This document shows positions 53,198 to 61,440 of a stretch of DNA of 64,000 nucleotides, piece after piece. The notes under the pieces are model-generated. The model was not told the DNA's origin, did no database searches, and worked only from the letters and a program-made list of their open reading frames with translations. The stretch covers positions 1-64,000 of the forward strand of contig JAFRYZ010000010.1 of NCBI GenBank assembly GCA_017442825.1. The letters are read 5' to 3'. The position numbers and the translations under genes are program-made. How positions within the stretch are numbered: position 1 is the first letter of the stretch; every line of letters begins with the position of its first letter. This stretch comes from Prevotella sp. Its GTDB lineage: Bacteria; Bacteroidota; Bacteroidia; Bacteroidales; Bacteroidaceae.

Positions 53198-53698
53198 ATG
53201 AAAAAAGTTTTAGTTTACTTGACCATCATGGTCGCAGCAGTAGTGATGAACAGTTGTGGTAGTGACGACAACGATTGGAAGACAGCACCAAATATTGCAA
53301 AAATGTTGTGCGCCAATGACTGGAGAGGCATCAATCACTTCCAATACCGCCAACTTGGCGAATGGCGTAACAGCAACACGGGAGACGTTAACGTTGTCAT
53401 GCGCTTCAAGCGTGACAATGAAAATGCCACTAGCGGTACAGGCGTTCAATTAGAGTTTACTAACGGATACATGGAAACTGTCAGTCAGCAAAGTGAGTTT
53501 ATTTGGACTCTTTCTGGCAGTCAACTCCGCATCGACTACAAGGCAGGGTGGAACTCCGTATATACTACTTACAATAACAACGAGTTCAACATCAGCAATA
53601 CCAACTTCCACGGACTCTTTTACACAAGTGGCGACCATCGCATAGAGTTTAACTACAACAGTTCGAACTCTAAAGAATGGGACAAGTTTATTAAATAA
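53198..53698 (+). CDS. Small lipoprotein of unknown function in the catabolic operon
   Basis: A 166-residue lipoprotein with MKKVLVYLTIMVAAVVMNSCG (lipobox MNSC). The mature part is a beta-rich, lipocalin-like sheet (YMETVSQQSEFIWTLSGS; EFNISNTNFHGLFYTSGD). No family is recognised. It lies 51 bp after the symporter and ends 5 bp before the alcohol dehydrogenase ATG, so it is cotranscribed. Confidence 0.7.
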   Translation: MKKVLVYLTIMVAAVVMNSCGSDDNDWKTAPNIAKMLCANDWRGINHFQYRQLGEWRNSNTGDVNVVMRFKRDNENATSGTGVQLEFTNGYMETVSQQSEFIWTLSGSQLRIDYKAGWNSVYTTYNNNEFNISNTNFHGLFYTSGDHRIEFNYNSSNSKEWDKFIK

Positions 53699-53703
53699 TC
53701 GAT

Positions 53704-54849
53704 ATGAAAACCATCACCCTACAGCAACCGCAGAAGATTGTCTTCGGTTCCGGTTGTATTGAAACCTTAGTGGCAGACTATCTGAAACTAGGTTATAAAC
53801 GGCTTTTCTTGCTGACAGCACCTCCCATCCGCCCCCTCATTGCCAACACCATTGAAAAGTTGCAAACTGCGGGTGTCGAAATAGAAGTCTTCGACCATAT
53901 TTTAGCAGAGCCTACCGTCAACGATTTTAAGACCATCCTGCAGAAAGCGGAAACTTTCCGCACAGATAGTGTCATCGGCGTCGGCGGTGGCAGTGTGCTT
54001 GACATTACCAAACTGGTTGCCACCTTATTATATAGTGACCAGCAGGTGGAAGACTGCTTCGGCATTGGATTCATTAAGAAGAAAGGCTTGTGGTTTGCCT
54101 GTCTGCCTACGACGGCAGGAACAGGCAGTGAAGTTTCACCCAATGCCATTCTTTTGGATGAGCGTGACAAACTGAAGAAAGGCATCGTATCACCCTACCT
54201 CATGGCTGATGCCGCCTATGCTGATCCGAAGCTGACGCTCACCGTCCCGGCAAAGGTCACCGCTGACACGGGAATGGACGCACTGACCCACTGTATTGAG
54301 GCTTATACCAACAAATTTGCGCACCCAATGGTGGACATGTATGCCATTAAGGGTATTGAACTATTGGCAAAAAACCTGCTACGTGCAGTAAAAGACGGTA
54401 ACGATCTGGAAGCCCGTGAAGCATGTGCATTGGGCAGCCTCTATGGTGGACTTTGTTTAGGTCCTGTCAATACGGCTGCCGTTCATGCATTGTCTTATCC
54501 CCTCGGAGGAGAATACCATATCCCTCACGGACTCTCCAATGCTATCTTACTTCCATCGGTGATGAAATTTAACCGCCCTGCCAACCTTAAGAAGTATGCT
54601 GAAATAGCAATAGCGATGGGGGCTCCTGTTGGAAAGGACGACGATGAAACTGCACAAAATGGAGTCGATTTCATTGATCATTTGTCCGAAGCTGTAGGCA
54701 TACCGGCTAAGCTCTCTGATATAGGCATCCCACAAGAAGCCGTTCCTCGTCTTGCCAAGGCAGCCATGGAGGTTCAACGCTTATTGAAGAACAATCCACG
54801 TGAGGTAACAGAACAAGACGCAATAGAGATTTATAATAGTTTATACTAG
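53704..54849 (+). CDS. Iron-containing alcohol dehydrogenase
   Basis: A 381-residue Fe-ADH. The NAD-binding GVGGGSVLDITKLV is followed by LPTTAGTGSEVSPNA. The metal ligands lie in DTGMDALTHCIEAY (Asp and His) and VHALSYPLGGEYHIPHG (two His). It reduces aldehydes or oxidises small alcohols in the cytoplasm. In context it may reduce the C4 aldehyde acid from the aldolase to threonate; it could instead be a lactaldehyde reductase for rhamnose released by the GH106-like domain. Confidence 0.9.
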   Translation: MKTITLQQPQKIVFGSGCIETLVADYLKLGYKRLFLLTAPPIRPLIANTIEKLQTAGVEIEVFDHILAEPTVNDFKTILQKAETFRTDSVIGVGGGSVLDITKLVATLLYSDQQVEDCFGIGFIKKKGLWFACLPTTAGTGSEVSPNAILLDERDKLKKGIVSPYLMADAAYADPKLTLTVPAKVTADTGMDALTHCIEAYTNKFAHPMVDMYAIKGIELLAKNLLRAVKDGNDLEAREACALGSLYGGLCLGPVNTAAVHALSYPLGGEYHIPHGLSNAILLPSVMKFNRPANLKKYAEIAIAMGAPVGKDDDETAQNGVDFIDHLSEAVGIPAKLSDIGIPQEAVPRLAKAAMEVQRLLKNNPREVTEQDAIEIYNSLY

Positions 54850-54899
54850 ATCATCTAGAAATTCTAGAAAAACTAGAATCTCTAGAAAAGACTAGAACT
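54845..54899. repeat. CTAGAA word array between ADH and pdxA-like genes
   Basis: Six CTAGA words (ATCTAGAAATTCTAGAAAA and so on) fill most of the 71-bp spacer, beginning at the ADH stop. The word is itself palindromic (TCTAGA), so it can form several small hairpins within the operon mRNA. Confidence 0.8.
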
Positions 54900-54920
54900 C
54901 CTAAAAAATACAGAAACAAC

Positions 54921-55967
54921 ATGAAACCCATATTAGCCATAACCATGGGCGACCCGGCAGGCATCGGACCAGAGATAACTGTACGAGCCCTGAACCACAA
55001 AGATACTTACGAACAGTGTCGCCCCATCGTCATTGGTGATGCAACCGTTATGAGAGAAGCGGTGAAACTGTTGGGGCTAGAATTGAAAGTCAATGCCGTT
55101 GACAACGTGAAAGATGCCAAATTTGAGTACGGGACTATCGATGTCTATGACCTGAATTGTATAGACCTTACTACCTTCAAGTTCGGAACAGTACAGGAAC
55201 AATGCGGCAACGCCGCCTTCCAATACATTAGGAAAGCCATTGACCTTGCGATGGCAAACGAGGTGGATGGCACCGTCACAGCGCCACTGAACAAAGAGGC
55301 ACTAAACCGTGCCGGTCACCATTTCGATGGACATACAGAAATCTATGCTACTTTTACCAAAACGAAGAAGTATGCCATGATGCTGGCTGACGAGAACATC
55401 CGCGTCATCCATGTCAGCACGCACGTACCCTTGCGGAAAGCTTGCGATCTGGTGAAGAAAGACCGTATCATAGAAGTGACAGAATTGATTGCCGATGCAT
55501 GTCAGCAATTTGGTATAGAAAATCCACGAATCGGCATAGCCGGATTGAATCCGCACAGCAGTGAAAACGGCATGTTTGGTTGGGAGGAAGCGCAAGAGAT
55601 AATCCCTGCCGTAGAAGAACTGAAAGCCCGCGGTTTCAATGTAGACGGTCCTGTACCGCCAGACTCCATATTTGCCAAGGCCAAATGCGGTAAGTATGAC
55701 GGTTGCGTTGCCATGTATCACGACCAAGGGCATATACCTCTGAAAGTGTGTGCCTTCAACTGGAACAAAGAAACTGGAAAGATGGAAAGTGCCAAAGGCG
55801 TAAACATCACCCTCGGTCTTCCCATTATCCGTGTTAGCGTTGACCACGGAACCGCCTTCGACGTTGCAGGAAAAGGTATCGCCAGTGAAGATGCCATGAT
55901 GCTATCAATAGACTATGCAACACGCATGGCAATCTATAGAAAGCGAAAAGCAGAGCAAAACCAATAA
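54921..55967 (+). CDS. PdxA-family dehydrogenase, probable PdxA2-type 4-phospho-aldonate dehydrogenase
   Basis: A 348-residue member of the 4-hydroxythreonine-4-phosphate dehydrogenase family. It begins ITMGDPAGIGPEITVRA. Metal-binding His residues are in GHTEIYATF, GLNPHSSENGMFGWEEAQEI and MYHDQGHIPLKV. The enzyme oxidises a 4-phosphorylated hydroxy acid and decarboxylates it. It sits 3 bp before a DUF1537 kinase, the published PdxA2/DtnK pairing for D-threonate or D-erythronate (to DHAP plus CO2). That points to catabolism rather than vitamin B6, but pdxA itself cannot be excluded because no other pdxA is in the window. Confidence 0.85.
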   Translation: MKPILAITMGDPAGIGPEITVRALNHKDTYEQCRPIVIGDATVMREAVKLLGLELKVNAVDNVKDAKFEYGTIDVYDLNCIDLTTFKFGTVQEQCGNAAFQYIRKAIDLAMANEVDGTVTAPLNKEALNRAGHHFDGHTEIYATFTKTKKYAMMLADENIRVIHVSTHVPLRKACDLVKKDRIIEVTELIADACQQFGIENPRIGIAGLNPHSSENGMFGWEEAQEIIPAVEELKARGFNVDGPVPPDSIFAKAKCGKYDGCVAMYHDQGHIPLKVCAFNWNKETGKMESAKGVNITLGLPIIRVSVDHGTAFDVAGKGIASEDAMMLSIDYATRMAIYRKRKAEQNQ

Positions 55968-55970
55968 GGA

Positions 55971-57191
55971 GTGAAGAATAAAGCTGGTAAAAAACACATT
56001 ATTGTCATAGCTGACGACATCACAGGTGCCGCCGAGATTGCTGGTATTGCATTCCAACATGGCTTGACCGTTCGGCTGTTATGCAGTTCGCTCTCTATAA
56101 CAAATCCGAAAGACGTTGTTTTCAGAGAAACCGAAGTCACCGTCATAGCCACAGACACCCGCTCCATGACCGAAGCTGAAGCCGTTGTCGAAACCCGCCG
56201 CATCGTCTCCTCCCTCAAACTAATCAATCAAAAAAACTTCTCTAAACAGGGGAGGTCAGTAGGGGTCATCCTCTTCAAGAAGACCGACTCTGCCCTTCGC
56301 GGTCATGTGGTAGCAGAGTTGGAGGTTCTTCTCCATGAAACGAGCTATGAGCATGCGCTTTATCTCCCAGCCAACCCGTCGAAAGGAAGAATCATTAAAG
56401 ACGGTATCTATTACATTGGTGACAAGCCCATTGCAGAAACCGATTTCTCTTTCGATCCTGAATTTCCAGCCGTTTCATCGAAGATGGCAGAGCGTTTCCC
56501 GTTTTGTGAAGAGAAGAATATCTTTTGGCATGATGTCACCAGCGAGGAGGATATCCAACAGGCCATAGCACAAGCAGACGACCGCACACTTTTTGCTGGT
56601 GCTGCCGACCTCTTTACGACACTATTGAGTAACCGCGAAGGGCTTGGCGGGCAAAGCGTGTGGCGTAAGGAGGAAGAAGACGGGGAAAAAGAGGGGATTT
56701 TCAAACCTCATGGCTCAGCGTTCATTGTCTGCGGCAGCACGCAAAGCAAGCCTCTCAACCTGGGCATACCCGTCTGCCCGATGCCTGTAGAGGTATATGA
56801 CCAACAAACGGATGCAGAGGAATGGATAACGTCATTGATTGAACAACTCCACCCCTCATCATCTCCCTCCCTAAACAGGGAGGGCAGGGGAGGGTCTTCT
56901 CACTCCCTCATCCTTACCATTCCCTATCGCCACCGTACAGGCAAAGAGGTTGCCATCTACTTGAGAGAAACAATGGGAGAAGTCATTCGTAGGTTGGTTG
57001 CAGTCTATCCACCACAAGAACTCATCATTGAGGGAGGATCCACTGCCTGGCAGATTCTCCAACAGTTAGGGTGGCATGAGTTTGACATCACAGACGAGAT
57101 AGCTCCAGGCGTTGTACGTATGCATGCCGTCGGCACACATACGCATGTCACCATGAAACCTGGCAGTTATCCTTGGACTATATTTAGGTAA
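55971..57191 (+). CDS. Four-carbon acid sugar kinase (DUF1537), GTG start
   Basis: A 406-residue kinase. The N-terminal SBD_N domain has IIVIADDITGAAEIAGIAF and the ligand-binding KKTDSALRGHVVAELEVLL. The C-terminal NBD_C domain has IIEGGSTAWQILQQLGW and DEIAPGVVRM. It phosphorylates the 4-OH of D-threonate, D-erythronate or related acids. The start is GTG at 55971, right after the pdxA-like stop. The family has a compact core, but here three spots are expanded by repeat-derived words: FSKQGRSVG (about 56235), LSNREGLGGQSVWRKEEED (about 56630) and SPSLNREGRGGSSH (about 56870). Confidence 0.88.
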   Translation: MKNKAGKKHIIVIADDITGAAEIAGIAFQHGLTVRLLCSSLSITNPKDVVFRETEVTVIATDTRSMTEAEAVVETRRIVSSLKLINQKNFSKQGRSVGVILFKKTDSALRGHVVAELEVLLHETSYEHALYLPANPSKGRIIKDGIYYIGDKPIAETDFSFDPEFPAVSSKMAERFPFCEEKNIFWHDVTSEEDIQQAIAQADDRTLFAGAADLFTTLLSNREGLGGQSVWRKEEEDGEKEGIFKPHGSAFIVCGSTQSKPLNLGIPVCPMPVEVYDQQTDAEEWITSLIEQLHPSSSPSLNREGRGGSSHSLILTIPYRHRTGKEVAIYLRETMGEVIRRLVAVYPPQELIIEGGSTAWQILQQLGWHEFDITDEIAPGVVRMHAVGTHTHVTMKPGSYPWTIFR

Positions 57192-57204
57192 CCGCAAAGT
57201 AACC

Positions 57205-57229
57205 GCGCAGCGCTTTGCTTGCAAAGAAA
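57205..57229. repeat. CGCGCAGCGCTTTGCTTGC word, also inside the next gene
   Basis: The 25-base word CGCGCAGCGCTTTGCTTGC + AAAGAA recurs exactly at 60538-60562 inside the GH105-GH106 gene. It contains the palindrome CTTTGCTTGCAAAG. Confidence 0.8.
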
Positions 57230-57232
57230 GAC

Positions 57233-60200
57233 ATGAAACGACTGAACATAATTCTTGCAATGCTCGTCCTTGCCTTAAATGCTTACGCTCAGGGAGAACG
57301 GGCGACACAGGTGCTTGCTACGGCACGGAAGGTGAATGACTACTTCATACTAAAACATGCCGACCCTACTGCCGACACCTTTGTACGTGGAAAGAAACGT
57401 CCAAGCAGTCTATGGACACGTGGTGTCTATTATGAGGGGGTGACGGCTCTCTATGACATCGACCCTAAGCAGGAAGACATAGACTACATAGACCGTTGGG
57501 CTAAGTATCACCAATGGACACCACGAAACGGACTGAACACCACCCATGCGGACGACCAGTGTTGCACTCAGACTTACTTGTGGCGTTATCGTATGACGAA
57601 GGAAAAGGATATGCTGAGTCGCGTTGCCGAGAACTTTAACCGGCAGATGCAGACTGGGAAAGAGGACTATTGGTGGTGGATTGATGCCATACAGATGGCG
57701 ATGCCTGCCTTGGCTCAGTTGACGACGATTACGGGCGACCGCCAATACATAGATTATGCTATGCGCCTTTATCGTTACACCCGCGACGAAGAGGGAGGAG
57801 GTCTGATGGATAAGAAAAGTGGATTATGGTGGCGCGACAAACGCTTTAAGCCTCCCTTTGCCGAGAGCGACGGCAACAACTGCTATTGGAGTCGTGGCAA
57901 CGGGTGGGTTTATGCTGCCCTGGTACGTGTCATGCAAGAATTGTCGTCAGATGATGCCTACTACAAAGAACTGAAACGCGATTTCATAAAGATGTCCAAG
58001 GCGTTGTTAAACTGTCAACGAGAGGACGGACTGTGGAATGCCAGTCTTGTATCGGCGGCATGGGCAGGGAAGGAGATGACGGGCACCAGCCTTTTCCTTT
58101 ACGGTATGAGTTGGGGCATTCGCAACGGGTTGCTCAACGGCAGGAAATACGGTGGGGCATGCCATAGGGCATGGGACGGGATGGTTAACCATTGTGTACA
58201 CAACGACGGGTTCCTTGGATTTGTTCAGGGAACGGGTGCAGCTCCATCGGAGAGTCAGCCCGTTACCTACGACAGGGCTCCCGACTTCGAGGATTTCGGT
58301 ACGGGTTGCTTCTTGTTGGGAGCAACAGAGTATTATCGTTTGTTGAAGTCTTCGAAGGGTTGTGCTGGTTTGGCTTGTTTAAGTCGGGAAGTGAAAGATG
58401 TTTGGCCTGCGGCTTTGGCAGAAGCCAAGGCAGGGGTTCGATGGTGGTGGATGGGCTCGGCTGTTGACGACGATAATATGAAATGGTGTCTGAAGGAATA
58501 TGCCAATGCCGGCATCGGCGCGGTAGAGATAACACCCATCTACGGAGTGCAGGGCAACGATACTGTTCAGACACCAATCACCGGTAGAAAGGATGGAAGA
58601 AAAAAAGAACTGCCGTTTCTCTCAAAGGAATGGATGGCTGCCCTACAGACGGCAGAGCAGACTGGCAAGGAACTTGGTATTCTCGTTGACATGAGCACAG
58701 GCACAGGCTGGCCCTTTGGTGGACCACTGACTCCGATCGACGAGGCTGCCTGCAAGGCTGTGTTCGTCATCGACACGGTGGAAACGGGTGCTGCCATTAA
58801 AAAGACTATCGACGAGAAAGAAAAAGACTACGCACGGCTATTGGTGGAGAAACGCTATGCGACGGACGATGGAAGAGAACTGGTGATACAACTCTACCAG
58901 AGCCGTACACGGCAGAAAGTGAAACGGGCGGCTCCTGGCGGCGAAGGCTATGTCGTGGACCACTTCGATAAGGACGCCGTTCGCCACTATCTCGAACGCT
59001 TTGAAACGGCCTTTTCTGAAACACACACAGCCTTCCCTCACCATTTTTTCAACGACAGCTATGAGGTTTATGGCGCCAACTGGACTCCTACCCTTCTCAC
59101 TACGTTCGAGAAGCGTAGGGGTTATCGGTTGGAAGACCATCTTCGCGAACTGCTCGGACTTGTCGATGACGGAAACAAGGTGCTGAGCGACTACCGTGAG
59201 ACGTTGGCCGACATGCTGCAGGAGAACTTCGCCTGTCAGTGGACGTCATGGGCACACCGCCACGGGGCGGGGACACGCTGTCAGGCTCATGGCTCGCCTG
59301 CCAATCTTATTGATATGTATGCAGCGGCAGACATTCCTGAAACTGAGGGATTCGGACTGTCGGAACTGGCCATCAAGGGATTGCGTACCGATTCGGGCAT
59401 GACCAAGAAAAATTTCAGCGATATTTCGATGCTGAAATATGCCTCATCGGCAGCACATATCACGGGCAAACCACTGACATCGAGCGAAACGTTTACATGG
59501 CTTACCGAACATTTCCGTACATCCCTCTCACAAATGAAACCCGACCTCGACTTGATGTTCACCTGCGGTGTCAACCGTATGTTTTTCCACGGTACATGTT
59601 ACTCTCCAAAAGACGCAGCGTGGCCAGGATGGAAATTCTATGCCTCTGTCGATATGAGTCCAACTAACAGCATCTGGCGCGATGCTCCCTATCTGATGAA
59701 ATACATCGAACGCAGTCAGAGTTTCCTGCAGATGGGAAAACCCGACAACGACTTCCTGGTCTATCTACCCGTGAGGGACATGTGGAAGAAAAGACTCACC
59801 AAAGGCGAACGGGGATTGCTCATGCCCTTCGACATCCATTCCATGAACAAGAAGGCTCCGGAGTTCATTGAAAGCATCCTGCAGATTGACAGTCTGGGCT
59901 ACGACTGCGACTATATCAGCGACCGATACCTGATGACAACAACATGCAACAACGGTATGTTGCAGACGGCTGCAGGAACTCGCTACCACGCCCTCATCAT
60001 CCCTGGCAATGGAGAAATCCCAAGCAGTTTGAAGGCGCATCTCGACTCGCTGACCCAACAGGGTGCAACGATTATACGGGGTATCAAAGAGGACGACATG
60101 AAAACGGCAGCCAAAGCAGAGCCAATGCGCAGCCAACTGCACCTGCGCAGCATCCGACGTTCCAACGACAACGGACATCATTACTTCATCGCTAACCTCA

Positions 60201-61075
60201 CGCCACACGATGTGGACAATGTAGTACCATTGGCTGTTGAATATAAAAGTGCTACATGGTATAACCCCATGAACGGCAGCATCACTCCTGCAGAAATCAA
60301 CCCTGAAGGCATCCGTATGAACTTCCGATCAGGCGAAAGCCGCATTCTGTATGTGACAAATAAGGTCGAAGGGGAAAGGTCAAAGGACAAAGGTCGAAGG
60401 TCAAAGGCGCACTTGCCAAAGACCTCCGCAAAGCGCCTGAGCACCCGCTCGAACTTGTTCGCTTGCCAAAGCAAGAACGGAGCGCAAGAAGAATTGTCTA
60501 ATCGCGAAGCGACTGAAAAAATTGTCAATTGTGTAATCGCGCAGCGCTTTGCTTGCAAAGAATTGTCAATTGTCAATTGTCCATTGTCCATTACAAATCC
60601 CTGGACGCTCTCCTTCCTGTCGTCAGCCCCCGAAGTAAAGAAAACGTTCCACCTCGATCGTCTGCAAACATGGGAGACACTCGACGACGACTCTGTAAAG
60701 GTGACCATGGGGACAGGTGTCTATACTACCACCTTCAGACTGACGGAAGAGGAGGCACAAGGACAATGGCGCATCGAGCTGGGTGACGTCCGTGAGAGTG
60801 CCCGCGTCTATATCAACGGCGAGTTGATAGGGTGTGCCTGGGCTGCTCCCTTTTCGCTCGACTGCAAAAATCTGCGCAAAGGGAAAAACCTGCTACGCAT
60901 AGAAGTCACCAACCTTCCGGCTAACCGCATTGCTCATCTCGACCGACAAGGCATACCTTGGCGCAAATTCAAAGACATCAATTTTGTTGACATCAACTAC
61001 AAACACACAACCTATGAGAATTGGGCACCCGTGCCCAGCGGTCTGAATGGTCCTGTACGGCTGGTAAGGTATTGA
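57233..61075 (+). CDS. GH105 - GH106-like fusion, rhamnogalacturonan-degrading enzyme
   Basis: A 1280-residue secreted enzyme with signal peptide (MKRLNIILAMLVLALNAYAQ) from ATG 57233; a TTG at 57215 would only add repeat-encoded residues. Residues about 25-375 form the GH105 (unsaturated rhamnogalacturonyl hydrolase) alpha/alpha barrel. Its acid residues lie in NTTHADDQ (107-108) and WWWIDAIQMAMP (Asp151). Residues from about 390 (GVRWWWMGSAVDDDNM, TGTGWPFGGPLTP) match PF17132, the GH106 alpha-L-rhamnosidase type. Residues about 1043-1122 are encoded by intergenic-type repeats. A C-terminal beta domain follows (RIELGDVRESARVYINGELI). It would release unsaturated GalA and L-rhamnose from RG fragments. 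Fusion of these two is unusual. Confidence 0.8.
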   Translation: MKRLNIILAMLVLALNAYAQGERATQVLATARKVNDYFILKHADPTADTFVRGKKRPSSLWTRGVYYEGVTALYDIDPKQEDIDYIDRWAKYHQWTPRNGLNTTHADDQCCTQTYLWRYRMTKEKDMLSRVAENFNRQMQTGKEDYWWWIDAIQMAMPALAQLTTITGDRQYIDYAMRLYRYTRDEEGGGLMDKKSGLWWRDKRFKPPFAESDGNNCYWSRGNGWVYAALVRVMQELSSDDAYYKELKRDFIKMSKALLNCQREDGLWNASLVSAAWAGKEMTGTSLFLYGMSWGIRNGLLNGRKYGGACHRAWDGMVNHCVHNDGFLGFVQGTGAAPSESQPVTYDRAPDFEDFGTGCFLLGATEYYRLLKSSKGCAGLACLSREVKDVWPAALAEAKAGVRWWWMGSAVDDDNMKWCLKEYANAGIGAVEITPIYGVQGNDTVQTPITGRKDGRKKELPFLSKEWMAALQTAEQTGKELGILVDMSTGTGWPFGGPLTPIDEAACKAVFVIDTVETGAAIKKTIDEKEKDYARLLVEKRYATDDGRELVIQLYQSRTRQKVKRAAPGGEGYVVDHFDKDAVRHYLERFETAFSETHTAFPHHFFNDSYEVYGANWTPTLLTTFEKRRGYRLEDHLRELLGLVDDGNKVLSDYRETLADMLQENFACQWTSWAHRHGAGTRCQAHGSPANLIDMYAAADIPETEGFGLSELAIKGLRTDSGMTKKNFSDISMLKYASSAAHITGKPLTSSETFTWLTEHFRTSLSQMKPDLDLMFTCGVNRMFFHGTCYSPKDAAWPGWKFYASVDMSPTNSIWRDAPYLMKYIERSQSFLQMGKPDNDFLVYLPVRDMWKKRLTKGERGLLMPFDIHSMNKKAPEFIESILQIDSLGYDCDYISDRYLMTTTCNNGMLQTAAGTRYHALIIPGNGEIPSSLKAHLDSLTQQGATIIRGIKEDDMKTAAKAEPMRSQLHLRSIRRSNDNGHHYFIANLTPHDVDNVVPLAVEYKSATWYNPMNGSITPAEINPEGIRMNFRSGESRILYVTNKVEGERSKDKGRRSKAHLPKTSAKRLSTRSNLFACQSKNGAQEELSNREATEKIVNCVIAQRFACKELSIVNCPLSITNPWTLSFLSSAPEVKKTFHLDRLQTWETLDDDSVKVTMGTGVYTTTFRLTEEEAQGQWRIELGDVRESARVYINGELIGCAWAAPFSLDCKNLRKGKNLLRIEVTNLPANRIAHLDRQGIPWRKFKDINFVDINYKHTTYENWAPVPSGLNGPVRLVRY
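60358..60600 (+). repeat. Intergenic-type repeat block inside the GH105-GH106 gene
   Basis: About 240 bases contain GGTCGAAGGTCAAAGG words, AAGCGCCTGAGCACCCGC, GCGCAGCGCTTTGCTTGCA and a final TTGTCAATTGTCAATTGTCC. They keep the frame and encode a low-complexity linker (EGERSKDKGRRSKAHL and ELSIVNCPLSIT). The same words are found in spacers at 48092, 48122 and 57205. Confidence 0.85.
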
Positions 61076-61181
61076 TACCAGTTTTATGCGTATGCGTTGG
61101 TAATCGCATTACCAAACGGTTGGTAAACAGTTTACCAAAGCCTTGTAATTGCATGACCACATAGCGGTAATGCAATTACAA
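61061..61181. repeat. Array of four perfect palindromes (CTGGTA/TTGGTAA type)
   Basis: CTGGTA (61061-61066) with TACCAG (61076-61081) encloses the stop codon of the previous gene. TTGGTAAT-cgc-ATTACCAA spans 61097-61115. TTGGTAAA-cag-TTTACCAA spans 61120-61138. TTGTAATTGCAT (61143-61154) pairs with ATGCAATTACAA (61170-61181). All arms use TTG(G)TAA/TTAC(C)AA words. Confidence 0.9.
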
Positions 61182-61367
61182 ATATGCGGTAAGGGATTCA
61201 CAAACAAGTGGTTATGAGATTACTAAAAACGTATATGTTACGCCAAAATGATATTAATAATATCACTCGAAATCGAAAATGTCACTCGTAACACGCTGAG
61301 TATCAACTGGTATGATATTATGATATTTAAAAACGCCTTTTTTTTATTAGGATACGCGCGTAAACAC

Positions 61368-61412
61368 TACAAAAACAAAAATATAGGGGATGTACTGTTA
61401 TCGTACATCCCC
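61368..61412 (-). terminator. Terminator of pnp
   Basis: On the minus strand a perfect 10-bp stem GGGGATGTAC/GTACATCCCC (61386-61412, loop of 7) is followed by TATATTTTTGTTTTTG. It lies 29 bp after the pnp stop. The rest of the spacer (61182-61367) holds AT-rich words with no supportable gene. Confidence 0.8.
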
Positions 61413-61440
61413 TTGATATCTAGAGATAAGAGTCTAGAGA

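Noticed and set aside
57215..57232. TTG start adding six residues to the GH105-GH106 protein
   Set aside because: The codons belong to the GCTTTGCTTGC repeat; ATG at 57233 begins the signal peptide directly.
61061..61181. CRISPR or tRNA cluster after the GH105-GH106 gene
   Set aside because: Palindromes differ in sequence, have no constant repeat-spacer layout, and no tRNA T-loop or acceptor is present.
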